A stretch of DNA of 64,000 bases from Candidatus Alistipes intestinigallinarum (lineage in GTDB: Bacteria > Bacteroidota > Bacteroidia > Bacteroidales > Rikenellaceae): the NCBI GenBank assembly GCA_019115745.1, contig DXDA01000080.1, positions 1 to 64,000 of the forward strand. The letters are read 5' to 3'. The notes under the pieces are model-generated. The model was given only the letters and a program-made list of their open reading frames with translations, was not told the origin of the DNA and ran no database searches. Positions 17,334 through 26,564 of this stretch are shown piece after piece; position 1 is the first letter of the stretch; each line of letters begins with the position of its first letter. A program made the position numbers and the translations under genes.

Positions 17334-18611
17334 TTATTCCGGAAAATCCACCGTAAAAACATGGCGGCCGTCCCGGAAGGCATAGCTGATCCGCAGCCCG
17401 TAGAGACGGCACACGGCATCCGCAATGGCGAGTCCCAACCCCGTGGAACCCTCCTTCTTCGAGCCCTGGTAGAAGCGGTCGAAGATATGCGCGGCATCCA
17501 GCGGCCCGTCCGAGGCGTCGTTGTCGATCTCGAAGCGCCGCGCCGCCATCCGGATGTGCACACACCCGCCCCCGGCCCCGTGCACGAAGGCGTTCTTGAC
17601 GAGGTTTCCGACCAGGCTCCCCGCCAGCGAAGGGTTCATGCGGACCGTCAGCGGCGCCTCCTCCAGTTCGAGCCGGATGTTGCGGTAGGCATAGATTTCG
17701 GCCAGATCCTCGGCCGTGCGGCGAATCAGGGAGGTCAGGTCCACCGCTTCGGTCTCGGGGAACTGTCCGTTGTCGATCTTCGACAGCAGCAGCAGCGAGC
17801 GGTTCAGCCGCACCAGGTGGTCCAGCGTGCGCTGTACCTTGGCAATCTCGCCCAACTGCTCCCCGGTCAGTCCGCGGGGGTCGTCCACCAACATCTCCAG
17901 TCGGTTGCGGCAGACCGCCAGCGGCGTCTGCATCTCGTGCGAGGCGTTGCCGATGAACTGCTTCTGCCGCTCGAACGACGATTCGGCACGCGCGGCATAG
18001 CGTTCGGCCGCCTCGTTGAGCCGCCGGAACTCCGTCACCGAGGTCTCGACCGCCAGTGGCGGATTCTGACCCCCGACCCTATAAGCATCCAGCCACCGCA
18101 GCAACGCATACAACGGCCGCATCGTGCGGTGAAGCACCACGACGGTCACCAGCAGCACCAGCAGCAGCAAAAAAAGATAGAGGAAGACCATGCCATACAG
18201 GATCGCCTCGCGGAGATCCTCCTTCTCGATGCTCGGCGACATCACCGTCAGTTCATACCATTGCCCGTCGGCATCCCGGAAGGTTTTGCGCAACACCCGG
18301 GCCGGTTCGCGGTCATCGCGCTCGGGGATGAAGATCTCCTCGTCGGTGTAGGTCTCCCGGGGGCGTGGAGACGCCGAACCGACCGGCAACCGATGAAGAA
18401 AATAGCCGCTGTTGCCGTCCGACTCCGAATCGGAGAGCTGACGACCCGCCAACACCCGCTTGACAATCACCTCGGCACGCGCTTCGAGCGCATCGTCCGT
18501 TTCGTCGTTGATCTCGTCGATCATCGCAAAGTAGAACAACGCCGCCCACCCCGCCAGCAGCAGCGATAACACCCACGAAAGGTGCAACAGGATACGGTAA
18601 ACGAGTTTCAC
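17334..18611 (-). CDS. sensor histidine kinase
   Basis: 425 residues. Two membrane helices (about 8-30 and 136-160) bracket a roughly 105-residue periplasmic sensor domain. A linker follows, then HisKA with the phospho-acceptor His225 in GNASHEMQTPLA, and an HATPase_c domain: GNLVKNAFVHG (N box), then STGLGLAIADAVC (G box). It overlaps the response-regulator stop by 4 bases (18608-18611), so expression is coupled. The sensed signal is unknown. Acidic residues (DEINDETDDALEARAE) flank the first membrane helix. Confidence 0.95.
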   Translation of the reverse strand: MKLVYRILLHLSWVLSLLLAGWAALFYFAMIDEINDETDDALEARAEVIVKRVLAGRQLSDSESDGNSGYFLHRLPVGSASPRPRETYTDEEIFIPERDDREPARVLRKTFRDADGQWYELTVMSPSIEKEDLREAILYGMVFLYLFLLLLVLLVTVVVLHRTMRPLYALLRWLDAYRVGGQNPPLAVETSVTEFRRLNEAAERYAARAESSFERQKQFIGNASHEMQTPLAVCRNRLEMLVDDPRGLTGEQLGEIAKVQRTLDHLVRLNRSLLLLSKIDNGQFPETEAVDLTSLIRRTAEDLAEIYAYRNIRLELEEAPLTVRMNPSLAGSLVGNLVKNAFVHGAGGGCVHIRMAARRFEIDNDASDGPLDAAHIFDRFYQGSKKEGSTGLGLAIADAVCRLYGLRISYAFRDGRHVFTVDFPE

Positions 18612-19285
18612 GGCCGGACCAGTTTATATCCGAACCCATAGACGGCACGGATCTCGATGTCGGCGCCCGCATCGTGGAGCTTGCGCCGCAGGTTCTTCAT
18701 CTGTGCATAGACGAAATCGAAGTTGTCCACCTGGTCGATATGGTCGCCCCAGACCCCTTCGGCCAGCGCCGCCTTGTCGACCGTATGGTTCGGGCGCGTC
18801 ATGAAGTAGTGCAGGATGTCGTACTCCTTGCGCAGCAGTTCCAACGGGTGCCCCGCCACCTCGACCCTTCGGCTGTCGGGCCACAGGCGCACGTTCCCCG
18901 CATCGAGACTTTCGTAACCGTCGCGCTGGTGGCGGCGCAGCACGCTCCGGATCCGCGCACTCAGCTCCGCCAGGTGGAACGGCTTCGGAAGGTAGTCGTC
19001 GGCACCCAGCTCCAGCCCCTCGATCTTGTCGTCCAGCGAATCGCGCGCCGAGATGATGATCACCCCGGCCCGGTTGCGGCGGCGCTTCAACTCTTCGAGC
19101 AGCCGCAGGCCGCTGCCGTCGGGCAGCATGATGTCCAGCAGGATGCAGTCGTAGTCGTAGGCCGCGAGTTTGTCCGACGCCGAGGCGTAATCCGCAGCCT
19201 GCTCCACGACGTACTGCTCCCGCACAAGCGTCTGCACCATAATCTCCCGCAGGGAGGGTTCGTCTTCGACAATCAACAGTTTCAT
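18608..19285 (-). CDS. OmpR-family response regulator
   Basis: 225 residues from ATG at 19285 (MKLLIVEDEPSLREIM). Receiver domain 1-120 with acidic pocket Glu7/Asp8, phospho-acceptor Asp51 (DCILLDIMLPDGSG) and Lys in DYLPKPFHLAEL. Winged-helix DNA-binding domain about 130-223 (LELLRKEYDILHYFM, then FDFVYAQMKNLRRKLHDAGAD). The frame is open back to 19411, but the promoter element at 19339-19373 lies in that stretch. First gene of an operon with the kinase; probable autoregulation. Confidence 0.95.
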   Translation of the reverse strand: MKLLIVEDEPSLREIMVQTLVREQYVVEQAADYASASDKLAAYDYDCILLDIMLPDGSGLRLLEELKRRRNRAGVIIISARDSLDDKIEGLELGADDYLPKPFHLAELSARIRSVLRRHQRDGYESLDAGNVRLWPDSRRVEVAGHPLELLRKEYDILHYFMTRPNHTVDKAALAEGVWGDHIDQVDNFDFVYAQMKNLRRKLHDAGADIEIRAVYGFGYKLVRP

Positions 19286-19338
19286 AATAATCCGATTTTT
19301 CAACCGCTCCGCTCCGAATTCCGGAGCGGCTCCGGGCT

Positions 19339-19373
19339 CAAAGGTCGCCCCCGAATCCGAAAGGAAACTGAAA
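19339..19373 (-). promoter_or_regulatory. operator plus -7 element of the two-component operon
   Basis: On the minus strand TTTCAG-5-TTTCGG (19373-19357, 11-base phase), then ACCTTTG ending at 19339. Aligned base by base with 17314-17280, most of the 35 positions agree and the spacing is identical. It ends 53 bases before the response-regulator ATG. Confidence 0.72.
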
Positions 19374-19383
19374 CGCGCCGTTC

Positions 19384-19884
19384 CTATCGCAGTTCGCAAC
19401 GCATGACCCACTCTTCGGCGTGTTCCCCGACTATCCGAAACCCGAGGCGGCGGTAGAGTCTCCCCGCCGGGTTGGCCTGCTGTACGGAGAGCGACACCGC
19501 CGCAAAGCCCCGGCTGCGCAGTTCAGCCAGCAGCGCCTGCATCAGTCGCGTGCCGATCCCCTGCCCGCGGAAGTCCGGGTAAAGGGCCACGGCCAGTTCG
19601 GGAATCGCCTCCCCGGTCCAGCCGAATCCCTGCAGGCAGCGGCTCCACGCCGCACCGACCACCCGCCCGTCGGCCTCAGCCACCAGACCGCAGTCCGTTT
19701 CACGCGAGCCGAACCCTTCGACGTAAATGCGGAGTTCCGGCGCGCGGAGCACCTCCCGCGGCACCCGTCGCACAGGGTCCGGCTGCCAGATCGCCTCGTA
19801 GAGAAAATCCGCCAGCAACGGGGTCTCCTCCGCCCGAAGCGGACGGATCACTACGCTGTTCATCGTCCCGTTCATACAATCCAT
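19384..19884 (-). CDS. GNAT-family N-acetyltransferase
   Basis: 166 residues (MDCMNGTMNSVVIRPLRAEE; an alternative start is the Met at position 8, 19863). Motif A: AVALYPDFRGQGIGTRLMQALL (about 93-114); motif B: NPAGRLYRRLGFRIVGE. Substrate unknown. It ends just 10 bases upstream of the operator of the two-component operon, on the same strand, so read-through into that operon is possible. Confidence 0.88.
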   Translation of the reverse strand: MDCMNGTMNSVVIRPLRAEETPLLADFLYEAIWQPDPVRRVPREVLRAPELRIYVEGFGSRETDCGLVAEADGRVVGAAWSRCLQGFGWTGEAIPELAVALYPDFRGQGIGTRLMQALLAELRSRGFAAVSLSVQQANPAGRLYRRLGFRIVGEHAEEWVMRCELR

Positions 19885-19980
19885 TTCCGGCTTCGTCCGG
19901 TTTCACACCGCCGTTCGACAAGCGGTTCAGTCACCAATCAAAGATACGAAATTTCCGCCGTCCACACACGTTTCATGCAC

Positions 19981-20016
19981 CAAAAAAGCGATGCACCCCT
20001 TTCGGAGCGCATCGCT
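19981..20016 (-). terminator. intrinsic terminator of the yceD-rpmF-plsX-fabH operon
   Basis: On the minus strand AGCGATGC (20016-20009) pairs with GCATCGCT (19994-19987), followed by six T (19987-19982). It is about 140 bases past the fabH stop; the 59-base tandem repeat lies in between, inside the predicted 3' untranslated RNA. Confidence 0.75.
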
Positions 20017-20035
20017 CAATTTTCGGACAGGAAAT

Positions 20036-20153
20036 GCGGCCGGACTCCTTGCAGGAATCACCTTGTCACTCCCTCCCCCTCTCAGGGCAGGCCCGCGACC
20101 GGGCTCCTTGCAGGAATCACCTTGTCACTTTCCCCCCCCCTCAGTCTCGGAAC
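20036..20153. repeat. two tandem 59-base units with an identical 26-base core
   Basis: Units 20036-20094 and 20095-20153 start GCGGCCGGACTCC and GCGACCGGGCTCC. Both carry an identical 26-base core (20045-20070 and 20104-20129, beginning CTCCTTGCAGGAATCA) and then a pyrimidine-rich tail (CCCTCCCCCTCTCAG versus a run of nine C then TCAG). They abut the fabH stop codon. Confidence 0.85.
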
Positions 20154-21157
20154 TATGCCTTCGAGCCGTCGTAGGCCCACTTCACGTAGATGGCACCCCA
20201 GGTGTATCCACCGCCGAAGGCCGAGAGAATCAGGTTATCCCCCTTGCGGAGCTCCTTCTCGTAGTCGTAGAGGCAGGTCGGGATCGTGGCCGCCGTCGTA
20301 TTACCGTTGCGGTCGATGTTGATCATGCACTTGTCCTGGGTAATGCCCATCCGGCGAGCCGTCGCGTCGATGATACGCAGGTTGGCCTGGTGGGGAACCA
20401 GGAAGCGGATATCCTCACCCGTCAGGTGATGGCGCTCCATCATCTCCACCGAGACGTCCGACATCTTCGAAACCGCAGCCTTGAAGACCGCATGTCCGTC
20501 CCACATGATCGTGTGCCAGTTGTTCTGCACCGTCTCGATCGAAGCCGGGTAGCGCGAACCGCCGGCCTTCATGTAGAGCTGCAACTCACCCGAGCCGTCC
20601 GAACGAAGGATCGAATCGATCAGACCGTAACCCTCGGTGTTCGGCTCCAGCAGCACGGCGGCTGCCGCATCGCCGAAGAGCGGGCAGGTCGAACGGTCCG
20701 TATAGTCGACAATCGACGACATCTTGTCGGCACCTACGACAATGACGCGTTTGCTCGTACCGGCCTCGATGAACTTCGCACCCGTCGTCAGGGCGAAAAG
20801 GAAGCCGCTGCAGGCTGCCGAAACGTCGTAGGCGAAGGCGTTCTTGCAACCCGCCTGGTCGGCAATCAGGTTACCCGTCGAGGGGAAGAACATGTCGGGG
20901 GTCACCGTGGCGCAGATCACCACGTCGATCGACATCGGGTCCACACCCGTCTTGTCGAGCAGGTTCATGACGGCACGCGCTCCCATGTAGGAGGTACCGA
21001 TGCCTTCGCCCTTGAGGATATGACGCGTCTTGATGCCGGTGTGCGACATGATCCATTCGTCGTTCGTGTCGACCATCCGGCTCAACTCGTCGTTGGTCAG
21101 GATATAATCGGGGAGGTATTGCCCTACGCCCGTAATCGCTGCTGTTATCTTACCCAT
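20153..21157 (-). CDS. fabH: 3-oxoacyl-ACP synthase III
   Basis: 334 residues, cytoplasmic. Condenses an acyl-CoA primer with malonyl-ACP to start fatty-acid synthesis. Catalytic triad segments are visible: Cys116 in [13 protein letters not shown], His in [13 protein letters not shown], and Asn in [14 protein letters not shown]. Last gene of the yceD-rpmF-plsX-fabH operon, 28 bases after plsX. In branched-chain-making Bacteroidota, FabH selects branched primers; specificity cannot be read here. Confidence 0.97.
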   Translation of the reverse strand: MGKITAAITGVGQYLPDYILTNDELSRMVDTNDEWIMSHTGIKTRHILKGEGIGTSYMGARAVMNLLDKTGVDPMSIDVVICATVTPDMFFPSTGNLIADQAGCKNAFAYDVSAACSGFLFALTTGAKFIEAGTSKRVIVVGADKMSSIVDYTDRSTCPLFGDAAAAVLLEPNTEGYGLIDSILRSDGSGELQLYMKAGGSRYPASIETVQNNWHTIMWDGHAVFKAAVSKMSDVSVEMMERHHLTGEDIRFLVPHQANLRIIDATARRMGITQDKCMINIDRNGNTTAATIPTCLYDYEKELRKGDNLILSAFGGGYTWGAIYVKWAYDGSKA

Positions 21158-21185
21158 TAAACTTGATTTTGCTTACTGATGAACT

Positions 21186-22139
21186 TTAATTTTTGAACGC
21201 TTGTTGCAGTTTCGCCGTCAGATTGGCCTTGATGACCTGTTCGGTCGAAAGGATCATGCTCTTGATGGCCTTCGGCGACGAACAGCCGTGCCCGATGATC
21301 ACCGGAGCGTTGACTCCCAGTACGGGCGTACCGCCCACGTTCTCGTAATTCATGGCGTCCCAGAAGGCGTTGCGGCCTCCCAGCGCCAGATTGATCCGGT
21401 AGAGCCCCTCGGCCATCTTCAGGACCGTATTGCCCACGAAACCGTCGCAAACGATCACATCGGCAACCTTCCCCGAGAAGATGTGCGAGCCCTCGACATT
21501 GCCGACAAAGTGGATCCGCTCGTCGGCCTTCAGCAATTCGTAAACGGCCTTGGCCTGCGCATTCCCCTTGGTCTCCTCCTCGCCGATGTTCAGCACGGCG
21601 ACACGGGGCTTCTCGATGCCCAGCACCGATTCGGCATAGATCGAACCGATCAGACCGTACTGGGCCAGCACTTCGGGTTTGCAATCCACGTTGAGACCCA
21701 CGTCGAGCAGCAACGCCGGACGTCCCGTCACCGTAGGAACGATCGACGAGATCGTGGGACGGATAACGCCCTCGATCGGCTTTACGGCATACATCGATCC
21801 GACCATCATGGCTCCCGTCGACCCGGCGCTTGCGAAGCCGTCGACGGCCCCTTTGGCCAGGTAGCCGAATCCTACCGTGATGCTCGAATTGCTCTTGGCC
21901 TGAAAAGCTTTGGCCGGATGGTCGCCCATCTCGATCACTTCGCTCGTGGGAACGATGGTGAACCGCTCGGCAGGGCACCCTTCCGAGGCGAGTACGGACT
22001 TGATTTTCTGCTCGTCACCGAACAATACGATCCGGCTCTCCGAACCGATCGCATCGAGTGCCATCACGGCGCCCTTGACGGCCGCTTCGGGCGCGTAATC
22101 GCCGCCCATGGCGTCTACACCAATCTTTATCATACGCAT
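21186..22139 (-). CDS. plsX: phosphate acyltransferase PlsX
   Basis: 317 residues counted from MRMIKIGVDAMGGDYAPEA; the Met two residues later (22133) is an equally good start. Makes acyl-phosphate from acyl-ACP for phospholipid synthesis. Family stretches: GVDAMGGDYAPEAAVKGAV, STGAMMVGSMYAVKPIEGV, VGLNVDCKPEVLAQYG, VCDGFVGNTVLKMAEG. The frame is open back to 22325, but that extension overlaps rpmF and is rejected. Genomic link to rpmF and fabH is the widespread bacterial arrangement. Confidence 0.96.
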   Translation of the reverse strand: MRMIKIGVDAMGGDYAPEAAVKGAVMALDAIGSESRIVLFGDEQKIKSVLASEGCPAERFTIVPTSEVIEMGDHPAKAFQAKSNSSITVGFGYLAKGAVDGFASAGSTGAMMVGSMYAVKPIEGVIRPTISSIVPTVTGRPALLLDVGLNVDCKPEVLAQYGLIGSIYAESVLGIEKPRVAVLNIGEEETKGNAQAKAVYELLKADERIHFVGNVEGSHIFSGKVADVIVCDGFVGNTVLKMAEGLYRINLALGGRNAFWDAMNYENVGGTPVLGVNAPVIIGHGCSSPKAIKSMILSTEQVIKANLTAKLQQAFKN

Positions 22140-22264
22140 AGAATTGGTTGAAACTTCGAACCCGACCGTTCCGGACTCCGCAGGGAATCCCCGCGAATCG
22201 GGCCCTTCATGAACTGAAAAAGAGGCCTCCCCCGATAAAGGGACGCACTCTTTACACACCGAAT

Positions 22265-22450
22265 TTATTCGGCAGCCTTCTTCTCGATGGCGAGCTTGCC
22301 GCGATAGTAACCGCACTCCGGGCATACACGGTGGTAGAGAACCGAAGCCCCGCAGTTCGAGCAGGTTACAACCGTAGGAACGACAGCCTTGTAGTGAGTT
22401 CTGCGCTTGTCGCGTCGCGTCGACGAGATTTTGTGTTTAGGATGTGCCAT
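22265..22450 (-). CDS. rpmF: 50S ribosomal protein L32
   Basis: 61 residues: MAHPKHKISSTRRDKRRTHY, then a zinc-ribbon of the C+ type (CSNC and CPEC pairs, about residues 30-46). The intact four cysteines suggest a zinc-dependent copy. Located between yceD and plsX as in most bacteria. Confidence 0.97.
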   Translation of the reverse strand: MAHPKHKISSTRRDKRRTHYKAVVPTVVTCSNCGASVLYHRVCPECGYYRGKLAIEKKAAE

Positions 22451-22486
22451 TTTACAACTCTAATTTTATAAGTTCGACTTTTACCA

Positions 22487-23101
22487 TCAATTCTTACCTT
22501 TTCCCGATTCGGATCCGTCGTGCGGCTCCTCCGTATCGGCGGCCTGCGGGGCCTCGGCTATCATCTGCTCGCGCAGGGCGGCCAGTTTGGCCCACTCGCC
22601 TTCGTTGTGTTCGCGGGAGGCGGCACGCTCCTCGATGGCCGAGAATTCGCTATCCGAGACGATCCGGAAGCGTTTCAGCATCTCGGGGTTGCACTCCCCT
22701 TCGGGATGCACCCGCTGGTACGGAAGCGACAGCACGATACTCTCGTAGATGTACTGCGCAAGGTCCACCTGCTCCTCGCCCGGCAGAAGCCACAGCACCT
22801 CGCCGTCGTATTCGCGCACCTCATCGGAGAATTTCACCAGCAGACGCCCCTCGAAATCGACGGGAATGCGGCAATCCTCCAGACAGCGGTCACACGCCAC
22901 GACGACATGCCCCGAAATCGAGACATCGAGAACGAGTTGCGACTCTTCCCGATTCAGGTCGACCTGCACCTCGCACGCGCCGTCCTTGATTTCCGAGTTC
23001 TCGAAAGCCTCGAACAACGACTCGTCCACCTCGAACCGGAATTCGTGGTGACCGTTTTTCAGTCCCTTGAAGACAATCGAATATCGCTGTGTTTCCTCCA
23101 T
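22487..23101 (-). CDS. yceD: YceD/DUF177 family protein (23S rRNA accumulation)
   Basis: 204 residues from MEETQRYSIVFKGLKNGHHEF (ATG at 23101). Two CxxC-like or acidic features are typical: VVACDRCLEDCRIPVDFEGRLLVKF (about 75-100), then YDGEVLWLLPGEEQVDLAQYIYESIVLSLPYQRVHPEGEC. In plants and E. coli, the family is needed for 23S rRNA accumulation; in the genome it precedes rpmF. The frame extends upstream to 23149 but the promoter overlaps that stretch. First gene of the operon. Confidence 0.9.
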   Translation of the reverse strand: MEETQRYSIVFKGLKNGHHEFRFEVDESLFEAFENSEIKDGACEVQVDLNREESQLVLDVSISGHVVVACDRCLEDCRIPVDFEGRLLVKFSDEVREYDGEVLWLLPGEEQVDLAQYIYESIVLSLPYQRVHPEGECNPEMLKRFRIVSDSEFSAIEERAASREHNEGEWAKLAALREQMIAEAPQAADTEEPHDGSESGKGKN

Positions 23102-23119
23102 TTGAACACATTTAGTGCG

Positions 23120-23150
23120 CAAAGTTACGAAAAAATAAGACATTTGCAAA
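23120..23150 (-). promoter_or_regulatory. promoter of the yceD-rpmF-plsX-fabH operon
   Basis: On the minus strand TTTG (23150-23147), 19 bases, TAACTTTG (23127-23120), 18 bases before the ATG. Full consensus match. Confidence 0.8.
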
Positions 23151-23221
23151 GAAAACCACGAGTTTTAACACCCGAACGCCCGGTCCGCAGGCTCCGAAGA
23201 GACGCCCGGGGCCGTGAAAAA

Positions 23222-23253
23222 TTTGCTTTTGCACGCGACTTGCGCTATCTTTG
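23222..23253 (+). promoter_or_regulatory. promoter abutting the start codon of the 23259 gene
   Basis: TTTG (23222-23225), 20 bases, TATCTTTG (23246-23253), a complete consensus. The ATG is only 5 bases after the -7 box, so transcription should begin at or next to the start codon. Confidence 0.7.
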
Positions 23254-23258
23254 CCGCC

Positions 23259-23666
23259 ATGATGGAGGAACAAGGATTCAAAATCGAGGTGAAAAGCCGC
23301 TACGACGAGTGGTGGCGTTACAATGCGGACCTGATGTGCGGTTGTTTCGATATTGACGACAACCGGATCGGATTCGCCTCGGCGGCGTCGGATGTGGCCG
23401 ACGTGGGTTCGAACCTCACCGAGCGTCCGACCGACATCCCTGCGGCCCGGAGCGTCGTCCTGACCACGCCTCCGTGTCATCACCTGGTGCTCTACGTCTA
23501 CATCATCCCCCACACGCTGCCCGCCGGCAACGACATCGACTCCACCCGTCCCTTCGAAGCCGAAATTCGCATCTCCCGGGGCGGGAAGCTCCTGCGTTCC
23601 GAAAAGCGTGCCATCAACCAGTGGTCGGGGGCTTCGATCGAGTTGAAGGTCGGAGCCGGCCAATAG
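23259..23666 (+). CDS. conserved-looking protein of unknown function
   Basis: 135 residues from ATG 23259 (a second ATG follows immediately at 23262; an upstream GTG at 23214 would overlap the promoter). No signal peptide or membrane helix. Sequence: charged N-terminus (EEQGFKIEVKSRYDEWWRYN), a Cys pair (MCGCFDIDDN), a hydrophobic strand HHLVLYVYIIPHTLPAGN and a beta-rich C-terminal half (FEAEIRISRGGKLLRSEKRAINQW). I do not recognise a family. It lies alone between the divergent yceD operon and gap, with its own promoter and terminator. Confidence 0.75.
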   Translation: MMEEQGFKIEVKSRYDEWWRYNADLMCGCFDIDDNRIGFASAASDVADVGSNLTERPTDIPAARSVVLTTPPCHHLVLYVYIIPHTLPAGNDIDSTRPFEAEIRISRGGKLLRSEKRAINQWSGASIELKVGAGQ

Positions 23667-23745
23667 GCCGGAACAGGCCGATCCGAAGTTTTCCGGTACG
23701 GCTGGCACGCCGCCTCCGGCCCCGTTTTCCAGAGACCAGACAGAC

Positions 23746-23772
23746 CCTCTCCGCAGAGAGGATCTTTTTTTT
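23746..23772 (+). terminator. intrinsic terminator of the 23259 gene
   Basis: CCTCTC (23746-23751) pairs with GAGAGG (23756-23761) around CGCA, then ATC and eight T. A run of nine G follows. Confidence 0.7.
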
Positions 23773-23831
23773 GGAGGGGGGGGGCGGCGGGACTGTCGCC
23801 ACAAAGCTCCGCACAGCCTTCCGAGGCACAC

Positions 23832-23862
23832 AAAAAAAGGAACGCCCCGCGTGGAGCGTTCC
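23832..23862 (-). terminator. intrinsic terminator of gap
   Basis: On the minus strand GGAACGC (23862-23856) pairs with GCGTTCC (23845-23839), followed by seven T (23838-23832). Confidence 0.85.
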
Positions 23863-23885
23863 CTTTTCTTAAACCGAAGGTTCGA

Positions 23886-24920
<1,035 letters not shown>

Positions 24921-24953
24921 TTAATAAAACCTTGCGTTATTTTTTTCACAGCG

Positions 24954-24985
24954 CAAAAGTACATACTTTAAATATTATACGCAAA
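24954..24985 (-). promoter_or_regulatory. promoter of gap
   Basis: On the minus strand TTTG (24985-24982), 20 bases, TACTTTTG (24961-24954), about 51 bases upstream of the gap ATG. Full consensus. Confidence 0.8.
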
Positions 24986-25067
24986 TAAAAATTTAATTTT
25001 TTTACGAACCCGGCGTCCAACGCCTTCCGCAACCCGACACGCCCCTCCAAAATCCGGACCGCAACGG

Positions 25068-25823
25068 CTAACGCGCGGCCAATTTCGCCCGCTTGGCCAT
25101 CGCCGAGGCGAAGACGAAATCGTTCAGTTCGCGGTTCTCCGCATGGAGGATCTCCTCCTTGGTGCCCTCCCACCACTTGCGGCCTTCGTGGATATAGACG
25201 ATCTTCTCGCCAATTTCCATCACGGAGTTCATGTCGTGCGTGTTGATGATCGTCGTCATGCCGTACTCGTGGGTGATCTCGTGGATCAGGTTGTCGATGA
25301 CGATCGAGGTCTGCGGGTCGAGGCCCGAGTTGGGCTCGTCGCAGAACAGGTAGCGCGGATTCATCACAATGGCCCGCGCGATGGCCACCCGCTTGATCAT
25401 GCCCCCCGACAACTCCGCGGGATAGAGCCGGTTGGCATTTTCGAGCCGCACGCGGCGCAGGCAGAAGTTCACCCGTTCGAGTTTTTCGCGTTCGCTCTGC
25501 GTCGTGAAGAGGTCCAACGGCAGCTTGACGTTCTCCTCGACGGTCGACGAGTCGAGCAGCGCCCCGCCCTGGAAGATCATGCCGATATCCTTGCGGATGC
25601 TCTTGCGCTCGCGGAAGCCCAGCCGCGAAAAGTTCACGTTGTCGTACCACACGTCGCCCGAATCGGGTTCGTGCAGTCCCACGAGGGTCTTCAGCAGCAC
25701 GGTTTTGCCCGAACCGCTGCGTCCGATGATGAGGTTTGTCTTCCCGGTCTCGAACGCCACCGAGATGTCGTCGAGCACCACGCGCCCGTCGAACGACTTG
25801 ACGATATGTTCGGCTCGTATCAT
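25068..25823 (-). CDS. mlaF: ABC transporter ATP-binding protein, MlaF-like
   Basis: 251 residues. Walker A IIGRSGSGKTVLLK (about 33-46), signature LSGGMIKRVAIARAI (about 137-151), Walker B YLFCDEPNSGLD (about 157-168). The ELSGGM and PNSGLDP wording is characteristic of MlaF/Ttg2A, the ATPase of the intermembrane phospholipid transporter. It overlaps the permease stop by 4 bases. Usual partners MlaD (MCE domain) and MlaB are not in this window; gap follows downstream. Confidence 0.9.
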   Translation of the reverse strand: MIRAEHIVKSFDGRVVLDDISVAFETGKTNLIIGRSGSGKTVLLKTLVGLHEPDSGDVWYDNVNFSRLGFRERKSIRKDIGMIFQGGALLDSSTVEENVKLPLDLFTTQSEREKLERVNFCLRRVRLENANRLYPAELSGGMIKRVAIARAIVMNPRYLFCDEPNSGLDPQTSIVIDNLIHEITHEYGMTTIINTHDMNSVMEIGEKIVYIHEGRKWWEGTKEEILHAENRELNDFVFASAMAKRAKLAAR

Positions 25824-26563
25824 ATCAGCAGCACTTGGGTCAGAATCAGGTCGAACAGCAGGATCACCACGCAGCTCACCACCACGGCGCGCGTCGAGGC
25901 AACACCCACTTCAAGCGAATTGCCTCGGGCATTGTAGCCGAAGAAGGCCGAGATCGAGGTGATGATGTAGGCGAAAAAGACGGTCTTGATCAACGTGTAG
26001 GTGATCGAATAGGGCCGGAAGTCCATCAACAGGCCGTCGACGTAGTCCGCAGGGATCATGATCCCCGTCGCAGCGGCGATGAGCCAGCCGCCGAGCACGC
26101 CGATCAGGATCGAGAGGATCGTCAGGAACGGGAAGAAGAGCATCGCGGCGACGATCTTCGGGAGAATGAGATACGACGCCGAATTGACCCCCATGATTTC
26201 GAGGGCGTCGATCTGCTCGGTGATGCGCATCGTACCGATCTCGGAGGCGATGCTCGACCCGACCTTTCCGGCCAGGATCAGCGCCACGACCGCCGACGAA
26301 AACTCCAGGATCATCGTTTCGCGCGTGGCGTAGCCGATCAACGACTTCGGAATGAAGGGCGAATCGAGGTTGATCGACATCTGCAGGGTGATTACCGCCC
26401 CGATGAAGATCGAGATGATGGCCGTCAGACCGATCGAGTTGATGCCCAGCGCCTCCATTTCATAGATGATCCGCCGACGGTAGATCGCGGCCTTCTCCGG
26501 ACGGGAAAAGACCTTCCCCATCAACATGAAATAGCGTCCTATGAGCCCGAATACCCGCAGCAT
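25820..26563 (-). CDS. mlaE: MlaE-family ABC transporter permease
   Basis: 247 residues from ATG 26563 (MLRVFGLIGRYFMLMGK), two bases after the DUF4834 stop. About five hydrophobic segments; the family core is visible: ATRETMILEFSSAVVALILAGKVGSSIASEIGTMRITEQIDALEIMGV, one of the most conserved stretches in MlaE/YrbE proteins. Inner-membrane channel of a phospholipid transporter between inner and outer membranes. The frame continues upstream through the preceding gene; that extension is rejected. Confidence 0.92.
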   Translation of the reverse strand: MLRVFGLIGRYFMLMGKVFSRPEKAAIYRRRIIYEMEALGINSIGLTAIISIFIGAVITLQMSINLDSPFIPKSLIGYATRETMILEFSSAVVALILAGKVGSSIASEIGTMRITEQIDALEIMGVNSASYLILPKIVAAMLFFPFLTILSILIGVLGGWLIAAATGIMIPADYVDGLLMDFRPYSITYTLIKTVFFAYIITSISAFFGYNARGNSLEVGVASTRAVVVSCVVILLFDLILTQVLLI

Positions 26564-26564
26564 A

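Noticed and set aside
22140..22325. N-terminal extension of PlsX
   Set aside because: Would overlap rpmF and has no homology-like sequence; PlsX proteins start right at the MIKIG/VDAMGGD segment.
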